A DNA stretch of 52,053 nt from Lutispora sp. (GTDB lineage Bacteria; Bacillota; Clostridia; Lutisporales; Lutisporaceae): the NCBI GenBank assembly GCA_028709965.1, contig JAQUTA010000006.1, positions 1-52,053 on the forward strand, given 5' to 3'. The notes under the pieces were generated by a model. That model had not been told where the DNA came from, did not search any database, and saw only the letters and a program-made list of their open reading frames with translations. The number at the start of each line of letters is the position of its first letter. The first letter of the stretch is position 1. Position numbers and translations under genes: made by a program. Below, piece by piece: positions 7,167 to 17,043 of this stretch.

Positions 7167-7949
7167 TTAATTAGCAAATTCTACTAAATTTAATCTTTTT
7201 ATGCTGTTTGCTATGTTGTTTTCATCAATTTCTAAAATAACCCCATTGAATTGGCCTGAATCTTCTTCAACTTCAAATTTTCCCGGAAGATTAGTTACAA
7301 ACTTTTTAATTATTATATCCTTTTTTACTCCAAGCACTGAATTTAAAGGTCCGGTCATTCCTACATCAGTTATGTAACCTGTGCCCTTTGGCAATATTCG
7401 TTCATCTCCAGTCTGTATATGAGTATGGGTACCAAACATAGCTGTTATCCTACCATCCAAAAACCAACCCATGGCTACTTTTTCTGAGGTAGCCTCCGCA
7501 TGGAAATCCAATATTTTTATATCTGCTTTATTCTCAATTTCTAGAAGTATATTTTCAATAGTTTTAAATGGACATTCAATGCATTCCATAAATACTCTTC
7601 CGCACATGTTTATTATAGCTACTTTCCTATTTTTTACCTCTATTATTGTATAAGGCTTACCAGGTGTTCCAGGGGGATAATTTGCTGGTCTAATAAGACT
7701 TTCTGCATCGTCTATAAAATCAAATATTTTTTTTTGTGCCCAAGCATGATTACCTAAGGTAATTATATCTATTCCATAACTTAGTAGATCGTCATAGATG
7801 TCTTTCGTAATACCCACTCCGCCTGCACTATTTTCTCCATTAGCAATAGCTAAATCTACAGCATATTCTTCTTTAATTCTATACAAATTCTCTTTAATAA
7901 TTTTTCTACCTGTCCTGCCAAATATATCTCCTATAAACAAAATTATCAA
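7167..7949 (-). CDS. ymdB: YmdB-family metallophosphoesterase
   Basis: Cytoplasmic dinuclear-metal phosphodiesterase of 260 residues (TIGR00282 type). Metal-binding motifs are FIGDIFGRTG (D8), ANGENSAGG (about 36-44), LGNHAW (about 66-71), ILDFHAEATSEK and GTHTHIQTGDERILP. The Bacillus homologue acts on 2',3'-cyclic nucleotides and affects development. It starts at TTG 7949, about 8 bases after GGGAGG. The preceding gene is rny, a conserved pairing, although a terminator lies between them. Confidence 0.92.
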   Translation of the reverse strand: MIILFIGDIFGRTGRKIIKENLYRIKEEYAVDLAIANGENSAGGVGITKDIYDDLLSYGIDIITLGNHAWAQKKIFDFIDDAESLIRPANYPPGTPGKPYTIIEVKNRKVAIINMCGRVFMECIECPFKTIENILLEIENKADIKILDFHAEATSEKVAMGWFLDGRITAMFGTHTHIQTGDERILPKGTGYITDVGMTGPLNSVLGVKKDIIIKKFVTNLPGKFEVEEDSGQFNGVILEIDENNIANSIKRLNLVEFAN

Positions 7950-8074
7950 CTCATTATCCTCCCATTCAAGTTTCTTTTATTAAACTGTTATATAATAATT
8001 ATTAATCAATTAGTATAAATTTAGTTTATCAAAATACGTAAAATTGTAAACCATAATAAAAATATATTTAAAAA

Positions 8075-8097
8075 GAACGGCTTCCGCCGTCCTTTTT
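8075..8097. terminator. Terminator between rny and ymdB
   Basis: GGACGGC-GGAA-GCCGTTC stem on the minus strand followed by TTTTT, and also flanked by a T-run on the plus strand. It ends rny transcription about 125 bp before ymdB. Confidence 0.85.
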
Positions 8098-9629
8098 TAT
8101 TTTGCATATTCAATTGCCCTTGTTTCCCTAATAACATTTATTTTAATCTGACCAGGATATTCAAGTTCATTTTCAATTCTCTTTACTATATCCCTTGCAA
8201 TATAAACAATTTCAGAATCACTTATATCTTCAGGTTTTACCATTATTCTTATTTCTCTACCGGCTTGAATAGCAAAAGATTTTTCTACCCCATCAAAGGA
8301 ATTTGCTATTTCCTCAAGTTTCTCCAATCTTTTAATATAGGATTCCAATGTTTCTCTTCTAGCACCGGGCCTTGCTGCAGAAATTGCATCTGCTGCCTGC
8401 ACCAGTACAGCTTCAACAGTTTTTGCTTCCACATCGCCATGATGGGCAGATATAGCATGAACTACTTCAACAGATTCTTTATACTTCTTTGCTAAATCAG
8501 CACCAATTTGTACATGTGGTCCTTCAACTTCGTGGTCTACTGCTTTACCTATATCATGCAATAAACCTGCTCTTTTAGCAAGATTTACATCAGCTCCTAA
8601 TTCAGCGGCCATAGCTGCTGCTAAATGGGATACTTCGATGGAATGATTCAGTACACTTTGTCCATAGCTTGTTCTGAATCTTAGCCTGCCAAGCAATTTA
8701 ATGATTTCAGGATGCAATCCATGTACTCCAGTATCAAATGTGGCTTGCTCTCCTTGCTCTCGAATATAATTCTCTACTTCTTTTTTGGCTTTCTCAACCA
8801 TTTCTTCAATTCTTGCTGGATGTATTCTGCCGTCAATTATCAGCTTTTCCAAAGCTACTCGAGCTATTTCTCTCCTAATCGGGTCAAAACCGGACAAAAT
8901 AACGGCTTCCGGTGTATCATCAATAATTAAATCCACTCCTGTTAGAGTTTCTAATGTCCTAATATTTCTTCCTTCTCTTCCTATGATTCTGCCTTTCATC
9001 TCATCATTTGGCAATGAAACAACAGATACTGTGGTCTCTGCTACATGATCAGCAGCATTCTTCTGAATAGCATATGCTATTATTTCTTTTGATTTTCTAT
9101 CAGCTTCTTCTTTCGCTTTTGATTCAATATCTTTGATCATCATAGCAGCTTCATGTCTGATTTGCTTCTCAATATCATTCAGAAGCAGTTGTCTGGCTTC
9201 TTCGGATGACAAGTTTGATATATGTTCTAGTTCTTTCAATTGTTTATTGTATAATTCTTGAACTTCATCATAAACCTTTTGGGCTTCTTTTTGCTTTTTG
9301 CTTAATACTTCTTCTCTTTGCTCAACAGCATCAATCTTTTTATCAAAAAGCTCTTCTCTTTGCAGGAGCCTTCTTTCTATTCTCTGAATTTCATTTCTTC
9401 TGTCTTTAGTTTCTCTGTCTAATTCAGATCTTAATTTATGAATCTCTTCTTTTGCTTCAAGTAAAACTTCCTTTTTCCTTGTCTCCGCATCCTTCTGGGC
9501 ATCATCCACTATTTTTTTTGCTGCTTCTTCTGCATTTTTAAACTTTGATTCAGCAATATATCTTCTAATAAAATACCCAAGAACAAGACTTACAAATCCA
9601 ACTGCTACATATATAACAGGGTTTTCTAT
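8097..9629 (-). CDS. rny: Ribonuclease Y
   Basis: Membrane-anchored endoribonuclease that initiates mRNA decay. The frame gives 510 residues: an N-terminal helix ([17 protein letters not shown], about 5-21), a long charged coiled coil (about 45-180), a KH domain with [12 protein letters not shown] (about 213-224) and an HD domain with [12 protein letters not shown] (HD at 358-359). No ATG, GTG or TTG exists in frame between the upstream TAA and a GTG at 9509, which would remove the membrane anchor. The strong AAGGAGGTGA site points to ATA at 9629-9627, about 7 bases downstream. The ATA start is therefore inferred from the SD position and from family length; the gene identity is certain. Confidence 0.93.
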   Translation of the reverse strand: MENPVIYVAVGFVSLVLGYFIRRYIAESKFKNAEEAAKKIVDDAQKDAETRKKEVLLEAKEEIHKLRSELDRETKDRRNEIQRIERRLLQREELFDKKIDAVEQREEVLSKKQKEAQKVYDEVQELYNKQLKELEHISNLSSEEARQLLLNDIEKQIRHEAAMMIKDIESKAKEEADRKSKEIIAYAIQKNAADHVAETTVSVVSLPNDEMKGRIIGREGRNIRTLETLTGVDLIIDDTPEAVILSGFDPIRREIARVALEKLIIDGRIHPARIEEMVEKAKKEVENYIREQGEQATFDTGVHGLHPEIIKLLGRLRFRTSYGQSVLNHSIEVSHLAAAMAAELGADVNLAKRAGLLHDIGKAVDHEVEGPHVQIGADLAKKYKESVEVVHAISAHHGDVEAKTVEAVLVQAADAISAARPGARRETLESYIKRLEKLEEIANSFDGVEKSFAIQAGREIRIMVKPEDISDSEIVYIARDIVKRIENELEYPGQIKINVIRETRAIEYAK

Positions 9630-9718
9630 AGTTTTTTCACCTCCTTAGCCTTTCAATATATAATTATTTAAGACTATACATATTCTTTATAATTCCTTTG
9701 ATACACCATATCAAAATA

Positions 9719-9747
9719 ATTCTATATCTTTTAGCTTTTTTTGTCAA
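9719..9747 (-). promoter_or_regulatory. SigA promoter for rny
   Basis: On the minus strand TTGACA (9747-9742), 17-nt spacer, TAGAAT (9724-9719), about 90 bp before the rny start. Near-consensus vegetative promoter. Confidence 0.75.
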
Positions 9748-9758
9748 GTTGCAGGAAT

Positions 9759-10214
9759 TTAGTCTTGCTCCAACAACTCATCAATAACCTTATTGCAAGT
9801 ATCTATGCTATATCCTTTACCTGCAAGAAATGAGAAAAGCTTTATTCTATTTGTCTTATTATCTCCCTTTAGTGATCTTAGTTTTTTTTCAGCAGAAGCC
9901 AATGCAGAGTCATAGTCATTTATAGGCATTTCACAAAACTTGCACTTTAAAAGCTCCTTATCCAAACCTTTTCGAATCAATTTATAATACATTGTTTTTT
10001 TGCTCATTCCCGGCTGATTTGATTTATATTTTATCCATCTTTCTATGTATTTCTCATCATTAATGTACCCATAATCCTTCAACTTACATACGACTTCATC
10101 AATTATGTCATCCGTATAATTCTTTTGTTTTAGCTTTAGTATTATTTCTGCAGAAGTTCTATCTCCAATCGCTAAAAGCCTTATGCAATAGTTATAAGCT
10201 TTTTTGGTATCCAT
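9759..10214 (-). CDS. recX: Regulatory protein RecX
   Basis: About 151 residues, rich in helices, with the tandem three-helix RecX repeats (for example YCIRLLAIGDRTSAEI and ...KLKDYGYINDEKYIERWIK split across repeats). RecX modulates RecA filaments. It sits 71 bp downstream of recA in the same direction, the usual arrangement. The start ATG 10214 has GGAGGAACTTT just ahead; an upstream in-frame ATG at 10259 would add 15 residues without a good ribosome site. It lacks the longer C-terminus of Bacillus RecX. Confidence 0.85.
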   Translation of the reverse strand: MDTKKAYNYCIRLLAIGDRTSAEIILKLKQKNYTDDIIDEVVCKLKDYGYINDEKYIERWIKYKSNQPGMSKKTMYYKLIRKGLDKELLKCKFCEMPINDYDSALASAEKKLRSLKGDNKTNRIKLFSFLAGKGYSIDTCNKVIDELLEQD

Positions 10215-10285
10215 AAAGTTCCTCCATATACAAAACTTTAGCGCATATGGATTTTCCATTATGCGCTAATAAATTATTTAATTAA

Positions 10286-11326
10286 TTAATCTTCTGTATT
10301 TATCGCAGGTTCATCTTCTGAAGATGCCTTAGCTTTAGATAATCCGAAATTATTAATCTCTCTAACCTTTGCCTCAACTTCTTTAGTAATCTCAGGGTTA
10401 TCCTTTAAGTATTGCCTTGCATTTTCTCTACCTTGCCCGAGTCTGATATCTCCATAAGAATACCAAGCACCACTTTTTAGAATTATATCATTATTAACAG
10501 CTACATCTAATATACTGCCTTCTTTAGAAATACCTTCTCCATACATAATATCAAATTCTGCTTGCCTAAATGGGGGGGCAACTTTATTCTTTACTACTTT
10601 AACTCGGGTTCTGCTTCCTATCATATCATTACCTTGCTTTATGGTTTCAACCCTTCTAACATCCAATCTAACGGAAGCATAAAATTTTAAAGCTCGCCCG
10701 CCAGGTGTGACTTCAGGATTTCCAAACATTACTCCAACCTTTTCTCTAAGTTGATTAATAAAAATAGCAGTGGTTTTAGATTTATTGATAGCACCAGACA
10801 ATTTTCTCAAAGCTTGAGACATCAGTCTTGCTTGTAAACCTACATGCGAATCGCCCATATCGCCATCAATTTCGGCTTTGGGTACTAAGGCAGCAACAGA
10901 ATCTATTACTATTACATCTATAGCACCACTTCTTACCAATGTTTCGCAAATCTCTAAAGCTTGTTCACCGGTGTCAGGTTGGGATACTATCAGATTGTCA
11001 ATGTCTACGCCAAGATTTTTCGCATAAACAGGGTCTAGAGCATGCTCAGCATCTATGAAGGCGGCATCACCACCATTTTTTTGAGCTTCAGCAATAATAT
11101 GCAAAGCAACAGTAGTCTTACCGGAGGATTCGGGTCCAAATATTTCTACTACTCTTCCTCTTGGAACCCCTCCTATTCCAAGAGCGATGTCTAAATCTAA
11201 AGCACCTGTAGATATAAATTCCAGATTTAATCTAGTATTTTCGCCCAATTTCATTATTGAGCCTTTGCCAAACTGTTTCTCAACTTGGCTTATGGCAGCT
11301 TCCAAAGCTTTCTTTTTATCTGTCAT
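10286..11326 (-). CDS. recA: Recombinase RecA
   Basis: DNA recombinase and SOS coprotease, 346 residues from ATG 11326. Walker A is GPESSGKTT (about 64-72), followed by [12 protein letters not shown], the Walker B strand [19 protein letters not shown], loop 2 [17 protein letters not shown] and the acidic C-terminal tail. The N-terminus [11 protein letters not shown] matches clostridial RecA, so the ATG is favoured over an in-frame GTG at 11353 that overlaps the SD. The SD (GGAGG, 11357-11353) is 26 nt from the ATG, but a GCAGG-CTAA-CCTGC hairpin occupies 14 of these, leaving a functional spacing near 12. Controlled by the LexA-type promoter described separately. Confidence 0.97.
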   Translation of the reverse strand: MTDKKKALEAAISQVEKQFGKGSIMKLGENTRLNLEFISTGALDLDIALGIGGVPRGRVVEIFGPESSGKTTVALHIIAEAQKNGGDAAFIDAEHALDPVYAKNLGVDIDNLIVSQPDTGEQALEICETLVRSGAIDVIVIDSVAALVPKAEIDGDMGDSHVGLQARLMSQALRKLSGAINKSKTTAIFINQLREKVGVMFGNPEVTPGGRALKFYASVRLDVRRVETIKQGNDMIGSRTRVKVVKNKVAPPFRQAEFDIMYGEGISKEGSILDVAVNNDIILKSGAWYSYGDIRLGQGRENARQYLKDNPEITKEVEAKVREINNFGLSKAKASSEDEPAINTED

Positions 11327-11364
11327 AAGTATTCGCAGGTTAGCCTGCTGCACCTCCCCTTATA

Positions 11365-11413
11365 CGAACATTTGTTCTTATTTAATTATATATTAATCTT
11401 TTATATAAGTCAA
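11365..11413 (-). promoter_or_regulatory. recA promoter with LexA (SOS) box
   Basis: TTGACT (11413-11408), 17-nt spacer, TATAAT (11390-11385). The downstream element CGAAC-ATTT-GTTC (plus strand 11365-11377) matches the Gram-positive SOS box CGAACNNNNGTTCG except at the last base. The box covers the expected transcription start, so LexA would block initiation. Confidence 0.88.
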
Positions 11414-11440
11414 ATAATATAAAGAATAATTATTTGACTT
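11407..11440. repeat. 12-bp inverted repeat spanning cinA stop and recA -35
   Basis: AAGTCAAATAAT (11407-11418) and ATTATTTGACTT (11429-11440) are perfect complements. The structure overlaps the end of cinA and the recA -35 hexamer TTGACT. It could serve as a weak terminator for readthrough toward cinA's downstream side, or be incidental. Confidence 0.5.
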
Positions 11441-12674
11441 CAATGTCCAAAATTGTTCTGCGCAGAATATCCAGGGCCTTTGTACTGGCTTGCCACTTAA
11501 TTCTACGTCTGTTTCCATTAAATATATAAGAATAGGTTTTTACAATATCATCAATAGCTAATCCAATAAAACATAGACCTACAGGTTTTGTATCGCTTCC
11601 ACCGCTAGGCCCTGCTATGCCTGTTATAGATACTCCTATATCTGTATTAGAAATTTTCTTAATTCCCAATGCCATTTCCTCTGCAGTTTCCATGCTTACA
11701 GCACCATATTTGATTAAAGTTTCTTTATTTACACCTAGCATATTAATTTTTGCATCGTTGCTGTAGCATACTACTCCATTTATATAACTTGCTGATGCAT
11801 TTGGTATATCAGTAAATCTGCTAGAAATCAATCCTCCTGTACAAGATTCAGCAAAGGCTATGGTTTTATTCTTATCTTGAAGTAAACTATTAATTACTGA
11901 TTCCAGTGTGTCTTCATCAGAACCATAAATGTTGATACCTAGGATAGAGCGTATTTGCTTTTCGACAGCTTTTATTCTTTCATACGCTAAACCTTCATCT
12001 TGAGTTTTTGCGGTTATTCTTATTTGCACTTCTCCATCCTTTGCATAAAGCGCCACTGTAGGGTTTGATTGACCTATTATAATATCTCCAAGACACTCTT
12101 GAATAGCTGATTCTCCTATACCAATTACTTTCAAGGTATGGGATTTAATAATATAATTTGATTTCTGCTTTAAATATGGCATTATTTTTTCTTCAAACAT
12201 AGGAATCATTTCTCTCGGAGGTCCGGGTAATGATATATAAGTTTTTTTGCCATATTCTCCTATGATTCCTGGTGCTGTGCCATTATCATTAGCTACTGCT
12301 TTGCAGCCAACTGGGATATATGCTTGTCTTTCATTAATAATGGGCATAGGTTTGCCATATCCTATAAAATGGCTTTTGATTCTTTCCAGTGAATTCAATT
12401 CCAATACCATTTCCACACCTAGGGCTTTGGCTAAACCTAATTTGGTAATATCATCATCCGTCGGTCCTAACCCGCCTGTGGTAATTATTATATCTGATCT
12501 GCTGCTTGCTAATTTTATTGCTTCTACCAATCTTCCTAGATTATCCCCAACTACGACTTGATGATATACATCTAATCCTAAGGAAGATAACTTTTGTGAT
12601 AAAAATTGAGCATTTGTATTAACGATATCCCCTAAAAGCAACTCTGTTCCTACAGCTATTATTTCACAATTCAT
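11430..12674 (-). CDS. cinA: CinA: competence/damage-inducible protein A
   Basis: 414 residues in two domains: an N-terminal MoaB/COG1058 fold (MNCEIIAVGTELLLGD; TTGGLGPTDDDIT; LPGPPREM) with ADP-ribose pyrophosphatase-type activity in characterised homologues, and a C-terminal nicotinamide-nucleotide amidohydrolase (PncC) domain (FAESCTGGLISSRFTD; SITGIAGPSGG). It likely salvages NMN produced by NAD-dependent ligase. It starts at ATG 12674 after GAGAGG, 18 bp downstream of pgsA, and precedes recA as in many Firmicutes. Confidence 0.93.
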   Translation of the reverse strand: MNCEIIAVGTELLLGDIVNTNAQFLSQKLSSLGLDVYHQVVVGDNLGRLVEAIKLASSRSDIIITTGGLGPTDDDITKLGLAKALGVEMVLELNSLERIKSHFIGYGKPMPIINERQAYIPVGCKAVANDNGTAPGIIGEYGKKTYISLPGPPREMIPMFEEKIMPYLKQKSNYIIKSHTLKVIGIGESAIQECLGDIIIGQSNPTVALYAKDGEVQIRITAKTQDEGLAYERIKAVEKQIRSILGINIYGSDEDTLESVINSLLQDKNKTIAFAESCTGGLISSRFTDIPNASASYINGVVCYSNDAKINMLGVNKETLIKYGAVSMETAEEMALGIKKISNTDIGVSITGIAGPSGGSDTKPVGLCFIGLAIDDIVKTYSYIFNGNRRRIKWQASTKALDILRRTILDIEVK

Positions 12675-12692
12675 TTTATTACCTCTCGCATA

Positions 12693-13229
12693 TTAATTTT
12701 TTATAGCTTTTATATATTTCATAAAATAGTCTGCTCCTGAAGCAGCAGTAATAAGCATGGAAAGATATATAAATATTACATCCATAGGTATATTGATCAT
12801 ATAAAAGGGATAGTTATTTAAAAATAAAATCACTATAGAAATAATTTGAATGACTGTTTTAAATTTACCAAAATTGCTAGCGGCTATGACTATATTTTTA
12901 TTTGCAGCTATACCTCTGAGTCCTGTAACTGCAAATTCCCTAGCTAATATTACAAAAACAATCCATGCTTGTATTTTACCTAATTGGATAAATACAAGCA
13001 AAGCTCCTGAAACGAGTAGCTTATCAGCCAAAGGATCTAAAAACTTTCCCAAATCTGTAATCAAATTATATTTCCTAGCGTAATACCCATCTAGCTTATC
13101 TGTAATAGATGCTATTAAAAAAAGAACAAGCGCTATTTCCATGTTATATGAAATATCAAGCAGCATAAATAGCATAAAAATTGGTATTAATATTATTCTT
13201 GAGACTGTAATTTTATTTGCTATGTTCAT
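12693..13229 (-). CDS. pgsA: CDP-diacylglycerol-glycerol-3-phosphate 3-phosphatidyltransferase
   Basis: Membrane enzyme of 178 residues making phosphatidylglycerolphosphate from CDP-diacylglycerol and glycerol-3-phosphate. The CDP-alcohol phosphotransferase motif is complete: TDKLDGYYARKYNLITDLG followed by KFLDPLADK, with several hydrophobic helices around it. ATG 13229 lies inside the end of rimO (17-base overlap) with GGAG about 10 bases ahead, so expression is coupled to rimO. Confidence 0.94.
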   Translation of the reverse strand: MNIANKITVSRIILIPIFMLFMLLDISYNMEIALVLFLIASITDKLDGYYARKYNLITDLGKFLDPLADKLLVSGALLVFIQLGKIQAWIVFVILAREFAVTGLRGIAANKNIVIAASNFGKFKTVIQIISIVILFLNNYPFYMINIPMDVIFIYLSMLITAASGADYFMKYIKAIKN

Positions 13230-14544
13230 CTGCGTTCTCTCCTAATAAATCATAATCTGTGGCATCAGTTATTAATACATAAACAAAATCACCAATTTCA
13301 ATCTTTCTATTTGATGTGAAATACACTAGGCCATCAATCTCAGGTGCATCTCTATATGTTCTGCCAATATACTGACCATCCTCAAAATTTTCTACAAGGA
13401 CTTTTAATGTTTTGCCTACACAACTTCTATTCCTCTTTAATGAAATATCCATTTGTAATGACATTAAGACCTCTTGTCTCTGAAGCTTTATATCTTCGTC
13501 AATTTGATTAGGTAAATTATAAGCAGGAGTATTCTCTTCTCTTGAATAAGTAAAAACTCCTAATTTATCAAATTCAAACTTTTGTATAAAATCAACCATT
13601 TCTTCAAAGCTTTCTTCATTTTCTCCGGGAAAGCCCACAATAAAGGTTGTCCTTATAGCTATATTAGGAATAGCTTGCCTTAATTTAGATAATAAATCCG
13701 CAATCTTTTCCTTAGTTGTATATCTACCCATAAGTTTTAGTATACTATTGCTACCATGCTGAATGGGTATGTCAATATACTTACATATTTTTTCCTCAGA
13801 GGCCATAGTGTGAATAAGCTCATCAGTAAATTCATCTGGATAAGCATACATTAGCCTTATCCATTCTATTCCTTGAATCTTTGCAATTTCTCTTAATAGT
13901 TTAGGCAACATGAGCTTTCCATATAAATCTCTACCGTAGACAGAGGTGTCCTGTGCTATAACAATCAGTTCCTTTGTACCTTTAGAAGCCAACAGCTTTG
14001 CTTCTTTCGTTATCTCGTCAAATTTTCTGCTTCTGTATTTGCCTCTAAGAGAAGGTATGATGCAATAGGTACACTTATTATCACAGCCTTCAGCAATCTT
14101 CAAATATGAGGTATGTTTAGCTGTGGAAACATACCTATCAAGTACATCGATATCAACCTTTTCTTGATTTCCATATAAAGATACTTTTTTACCTTGTAAT
14201 GATTGTCCAATCACTTGTGCTATTGATTTGTAATCTCCTGTCCCAACAATAGCATCAAGCTCTGGCATCTCCTCTAACAATTCTTCCTTATATCTTTCAG
14301 ATAAACAGCCTGTAGCAATTAATACCTTGCATTTACCAAATTCTTTATACTGACCCATCTCAATTATTGTATCTATCGACTCCTGCTTCGCTTTCTCAAT
14401 AAAACCACATGTATTTATGATTATTATATCAGCTAGCTTTGGATTGGTAATAATTTCATAATTTTCATTTTTTAGAATGTTTATCATAACTTCAGAGTCT
14501 ATCAGGTTCTTTGCACAACCTAATGAAACCATAGCAACATACAT
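13213..14544 (-). CDS. rimO: Ribosomal protein uS12 methylthiotransferase RimO
   Basis: Radical SAM enzyme of 443 residues that methylthiolates Asp of ribosomal protein S12. The MTTase domain has its three cluster cysteines in GCAKNLIDSEVM, NTCGFIEKA and TGCLSERY. The radical SAM motif is CDNKCTYC with PSLRGKYRSR following, and a C-terminal TRAM domain ends the protein. The motif GCAKNLIDSE distinguishes RimO from MiaB. It heads the rimO-pgsA-cinA operon behind a near-consensus promoter. Confidence 0.95.
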   Translation of the reverse strand: MYVAMVSLGCAKNLIDSEVMINILKNENYEIITNPKLADIIIINTCGFIEKAKQESIDTIIEMGQYKEFGKCKVLIATGCLSERYKEELLEEMPELDAIVGTGDYKSIAQVIGQSLQGKKVSLYGNQEKVDIDVLDRYVSTAKHTSYLKIAEGCDNKCTYCIIPSLRGKYRSRKFDEITKEAKLLASKGTKELIVIAQDTSVYGRDLYGKLMLPKLLREIAKIQGIEWIRLMYAYPDEFTDELIHTMASEEKICKYIDIPIQHGSNSILKLMGRYTTKEKIADLLSKLRQAIPNIAIRTTFIVGFPGENEESFEEMVDFIQKFEFDKLGVFTYSREENTPAYNLPNQIDEDIKLQRQEVLMSLQMDISLKRNRSCVGKTLKVLVENFEDGQYIGRTYRDAPEIDGLVYFTSNRKIEIGDFVYVLITDATDYDLLGENADEHSK

Positions 14545-14577
14545 TTATAAACATCTCTCCTTATTCAAGCTATGTAA

Positions 14578-14606
14578 AGTATAATACAGCTAAAATCATT
14601 AGTCAA
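14578..14606 (-). promoter_or_regulatory. SigA promoter for rimO-pgsA-cinA
   Basis: TTGACT (14606-14601), 17-nt spacer, TATACT (14583-14578) on the minus strand, 33 bp upstream of the rimO start. Confidence 0.7.
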
Positions 14607-14740
14607 AATTAGTTTTTATTGATTTCCCAGGCAATAAAAATGGCCATATTTGACTGTATTTACTAAATGCATCATTATATAATCATATCTCTCTTTATTT
14701 CTCAGTATTGCGCCATATACCGATTTCTTTTTATGTTTAA

Positions 14741-16948
14741 TTACATATCTCTCCACTGTTCTTTACTTATTAGCACTTTTCTTGGCTTGCTTCCCTCAAA
14801 TCCTCCAATTATTCGGCGTTCTTCCATTTGGTCAATAATCCTAGCTGCTCTGCTATAGCCTATTTTTAAACGCCTCTGAAGCATAAGTATAGATGCCTGA
14901 CCGTTTTCAACCACCATGGTTATTGCATCATTCAGAAGCTCATCAACTTCCCCTTCATCTTCTTCATTCTCATCATTGTCATATTCTTTTATAATTCCAT
15001 CAACATAAGATGGAGAAACTTGTCCTTTGATGAAATCAACAATAGCTTCTACTTCTTTTTCAGAAATAAATGCTCCCTGAACTCTTATTGGTTTGGATTC
15101 CCCAACAGGGTAGAATAGCATATCTCCTTTTCCTAACAATTTTTCTGCTCCTCCCATATCCAATATGGTCCTAGAGTCTACTTGGGAAGATACCGCAAAA
15201 GATATTCTGGAAGGAATATTTGCTTTAATAAGTCCTGTTATTACATCTACCGAAGGTCTTTGTGTAGCTACAACAAGATGTATGCCTGCCGCCCTTGCCA
15301 TTTGTGCCAGTCGGCATATGGCATCTTCTACATCACCCGGTGCAACCATCATCAAATCAGATAATTCATCGATTATAATAATAATCTGAGGCAATTTATC
15401 AATTTCTTCTTGAAATAATGCATTGTAACCATTTATGTCACGTACATTTTTTGAGGCAAAGCTCTTGTATCTTTCAGTCATCTCCAAGACAGCCCAATTT
15501 AGCGCTCCTGCGGCTTTTTTAGGGTCTGTTACTACCGGTACCAATAGATGAGGTATGCCATTATATACGCTTAATTCTACCACCTTTGGATCGATCATTA
15601 GCAACTTCACCTTATCTGGTGCGGCTCTAAATAATATGCTAGCAATAATAGTATTGATACAAACACTCTTACCTGCGCCTGTAGCTCCTGCAATCAAAAG
15701 ATGAGGCATTTTGCTTATATCTGCAATAATATTGCTTCCCGCCACATCTCTGCCTAATGCAAAAGCAATATTTGATTTGCTTTTATTAAATTCTTCTGAC
15801 TCAATTACATCTTTGATATATACTGTTGTAATCTCTTTATTAGGGACTTCAATTCCGACAGCCGCCTTACCCGGTATAGGAGCTTCAATCCTTATTCCCT
15901 GAGAAGCCATACTTAATGAAATGTCATCTGCCAAGTTAACAATTTTACTAACCTTCACTCCCGGACTAAGCTGAAGCTCATATCTGGTAATAGAGGGACC
16001 AACACTCACTTGTGAAACTGTTGCATCCACATTAAAGTTTTTTAATGTCTCATCCAATATTTTTATATTATTCATTATTTCTTTTTTCATATTTCCTCCC
16101 TTGCCTTCTTGGGGAGGAAACAGCAATGAGGTGCTAGGCAGATTATAATGAGGATAATGTTGTGGGTTGCTCGAAGTTATTTTTTCCTTCATATTATCAG
16201 GTTGAGCCCTACTGATGACTTCTTTAGTTTTAGGCTGAAAGTTATTATCAAATTCCTTGGTAAAATCAATAATCTTTACTTTTTGGGTATTAATTATCTC
16301 ATCTCTATCAGCATAATCATAAGCTATTTCGTCTACTGGTCGTTCTTTTTTTATTCCTTTTATACTTTTTTTATTAAAAGTTTTTTTTGGTTTTAGGTAT
16401 AAAAATATTTTAACAAAAAATGCTTTTGCATTGTTAAAAAGAGAAGCAGCTGTAATACCGGTAAACATTATTATGGATATGATAAATAAACCTGAAATAG
16501 CAATAGCTGTTCCCATTGTCCCAACAATTTTAACCATAAAACAGCCTAATGCCGCTCCAATGATCCCGCCTCCTATGCTCTGTGTTCCAAGCTCATAGGC
16601 CTCTATTAGGCTCTCTATATAATCCAAACTAGTTTCTTGAAATATATTTATATTTATTAAATATAAAAGTACTAAAAGTGTGACAAAAGCCAAACAGAAT
16701 GAATAGAATTTTATGTTAAGCTTTATCTTATCCTTCAGGTAAAAAGCTGCAATACCAAAAATGAGTATCAATAGAGGGAAAAAATATGACCCAATGCCAA
16801 ATACTCCAAATAATATTTTTTTGATATATTCTCCCGCTAAACCAGAATTTTTATCAAATATGCAGATATAGAGATAAATTGCTGCAAGTATGGCGAGAAT
16901 TCCCATTATATCGTATTTTAATCTTGTTGTTTTTTTATTTTTAGCCAA
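14741..16948 (-). CDS. ftsK: DNA translocase FtsK/SpoIIIE
   Basis: 735 residues: four hydrophobic membrane segments in the first 170, a linker, then a RecA-like motor with Walker A GATGAGKS (421-428), Walker B-like IIIIDELSDLMM, and a C-terminal winged-helix gamma domain (DLLNDAIT-like start, then GYSRAARIIDQMEERRIIG) that reads DNA polarity. It pumps DNA at the division or sporulation septum. The start is TTG 16948 after GGGGTGA. Length is in the SpoIIIE range rather than that of long proteobacterial FtsK. It follows tepA, as spoIIIE does in Bacillus. Confidence 0.94.
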   Translation of the reverse strand: MAKNKKTTRLKYDIMGILAILAAIYLYICIFDKNSGLAGEYIKKILFGVFGIGSYFFPLLILIFGIAAFYLKDKIKLNIKFYSFCLAFVTLLVLLYLININIFQETSLDYIESLIEAYELGTQSIGGGIIGAALGCFMVKIVGTMGTAIAISGLFIISIIMFTGITAASLFNNAKAFFVKIFLYLKPKKTFNKKSIKGIKKERPVDEIAYDYADRDEIINTQKVKIIDFTKEFDNNFQPKTKEVISRAQPDNMKEKITSSNPQHYPHYNLPSTSLLFPPQEGKGGNMKKEIMNNIKILDETLKNFNVDATVSQVSVGPSITRYELQLSPGVKVSKIVNLADDISLSMASQGIRIEAPIPGKAAVGIEVPNKEITTVYIKDVIESEEFNKSKSNIAFALGRDVAGSNIIADISKMPHLLIAGATGAGKSVCINTIIASILFRAAPDKVKLLMIDPKVVELSVYNGIPHLLVPVVTDPKKAAGALNWAVLEMTERYKSFASKNVRDINGYNALFQEEIDKLPQIIIIIDELSDLMMVAPGDVEDAICRLAQMARAAGIHLVVATQRPSVDVITGLIKANIPSRISFAVSSQVDSRTILDMGGAEKLLGKGDMLFYPVGESKPIRVQGAFISEKEVEAIVDFIKGQVSPSYVDGIIKEYDNDENEEDEGEVDELLNDAITMVVENGQASILMLQRRLKIGYSRAARIIDQMEERRIIGGFEGSKPRKVLISKEQWRDM

Positions 16949-16998
16949 AATATCACCCCAAAATTAAATTCTACATAAATAGCAAAAATCCTTTAGAT

Positions 16999-17043
16999 AA
17001 AGTCAAATGCAACTATAAATGTTTTATAATTGCATTTGACTTT
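16999..17043. terminator. Inverted repeat / terminator after tepA
   Basis: Arms AAAGTCAAATGCAA (16999-17012) and TTGCATTTGACTTT (17030-17043) are perfectly complementary around a 17-nt loop, directly after the tepA stop. The minus-strand T-run is short, so termination may be partial and ftsK may be read from upstream. Confidence 0.6.

Noticed and set aside
8097-9509. RNase Y starting at GTG 9509
   Set aside because: It would lack the membrane helix and has no ribosome site; homologous N-terminal sequence is encoded upstream.
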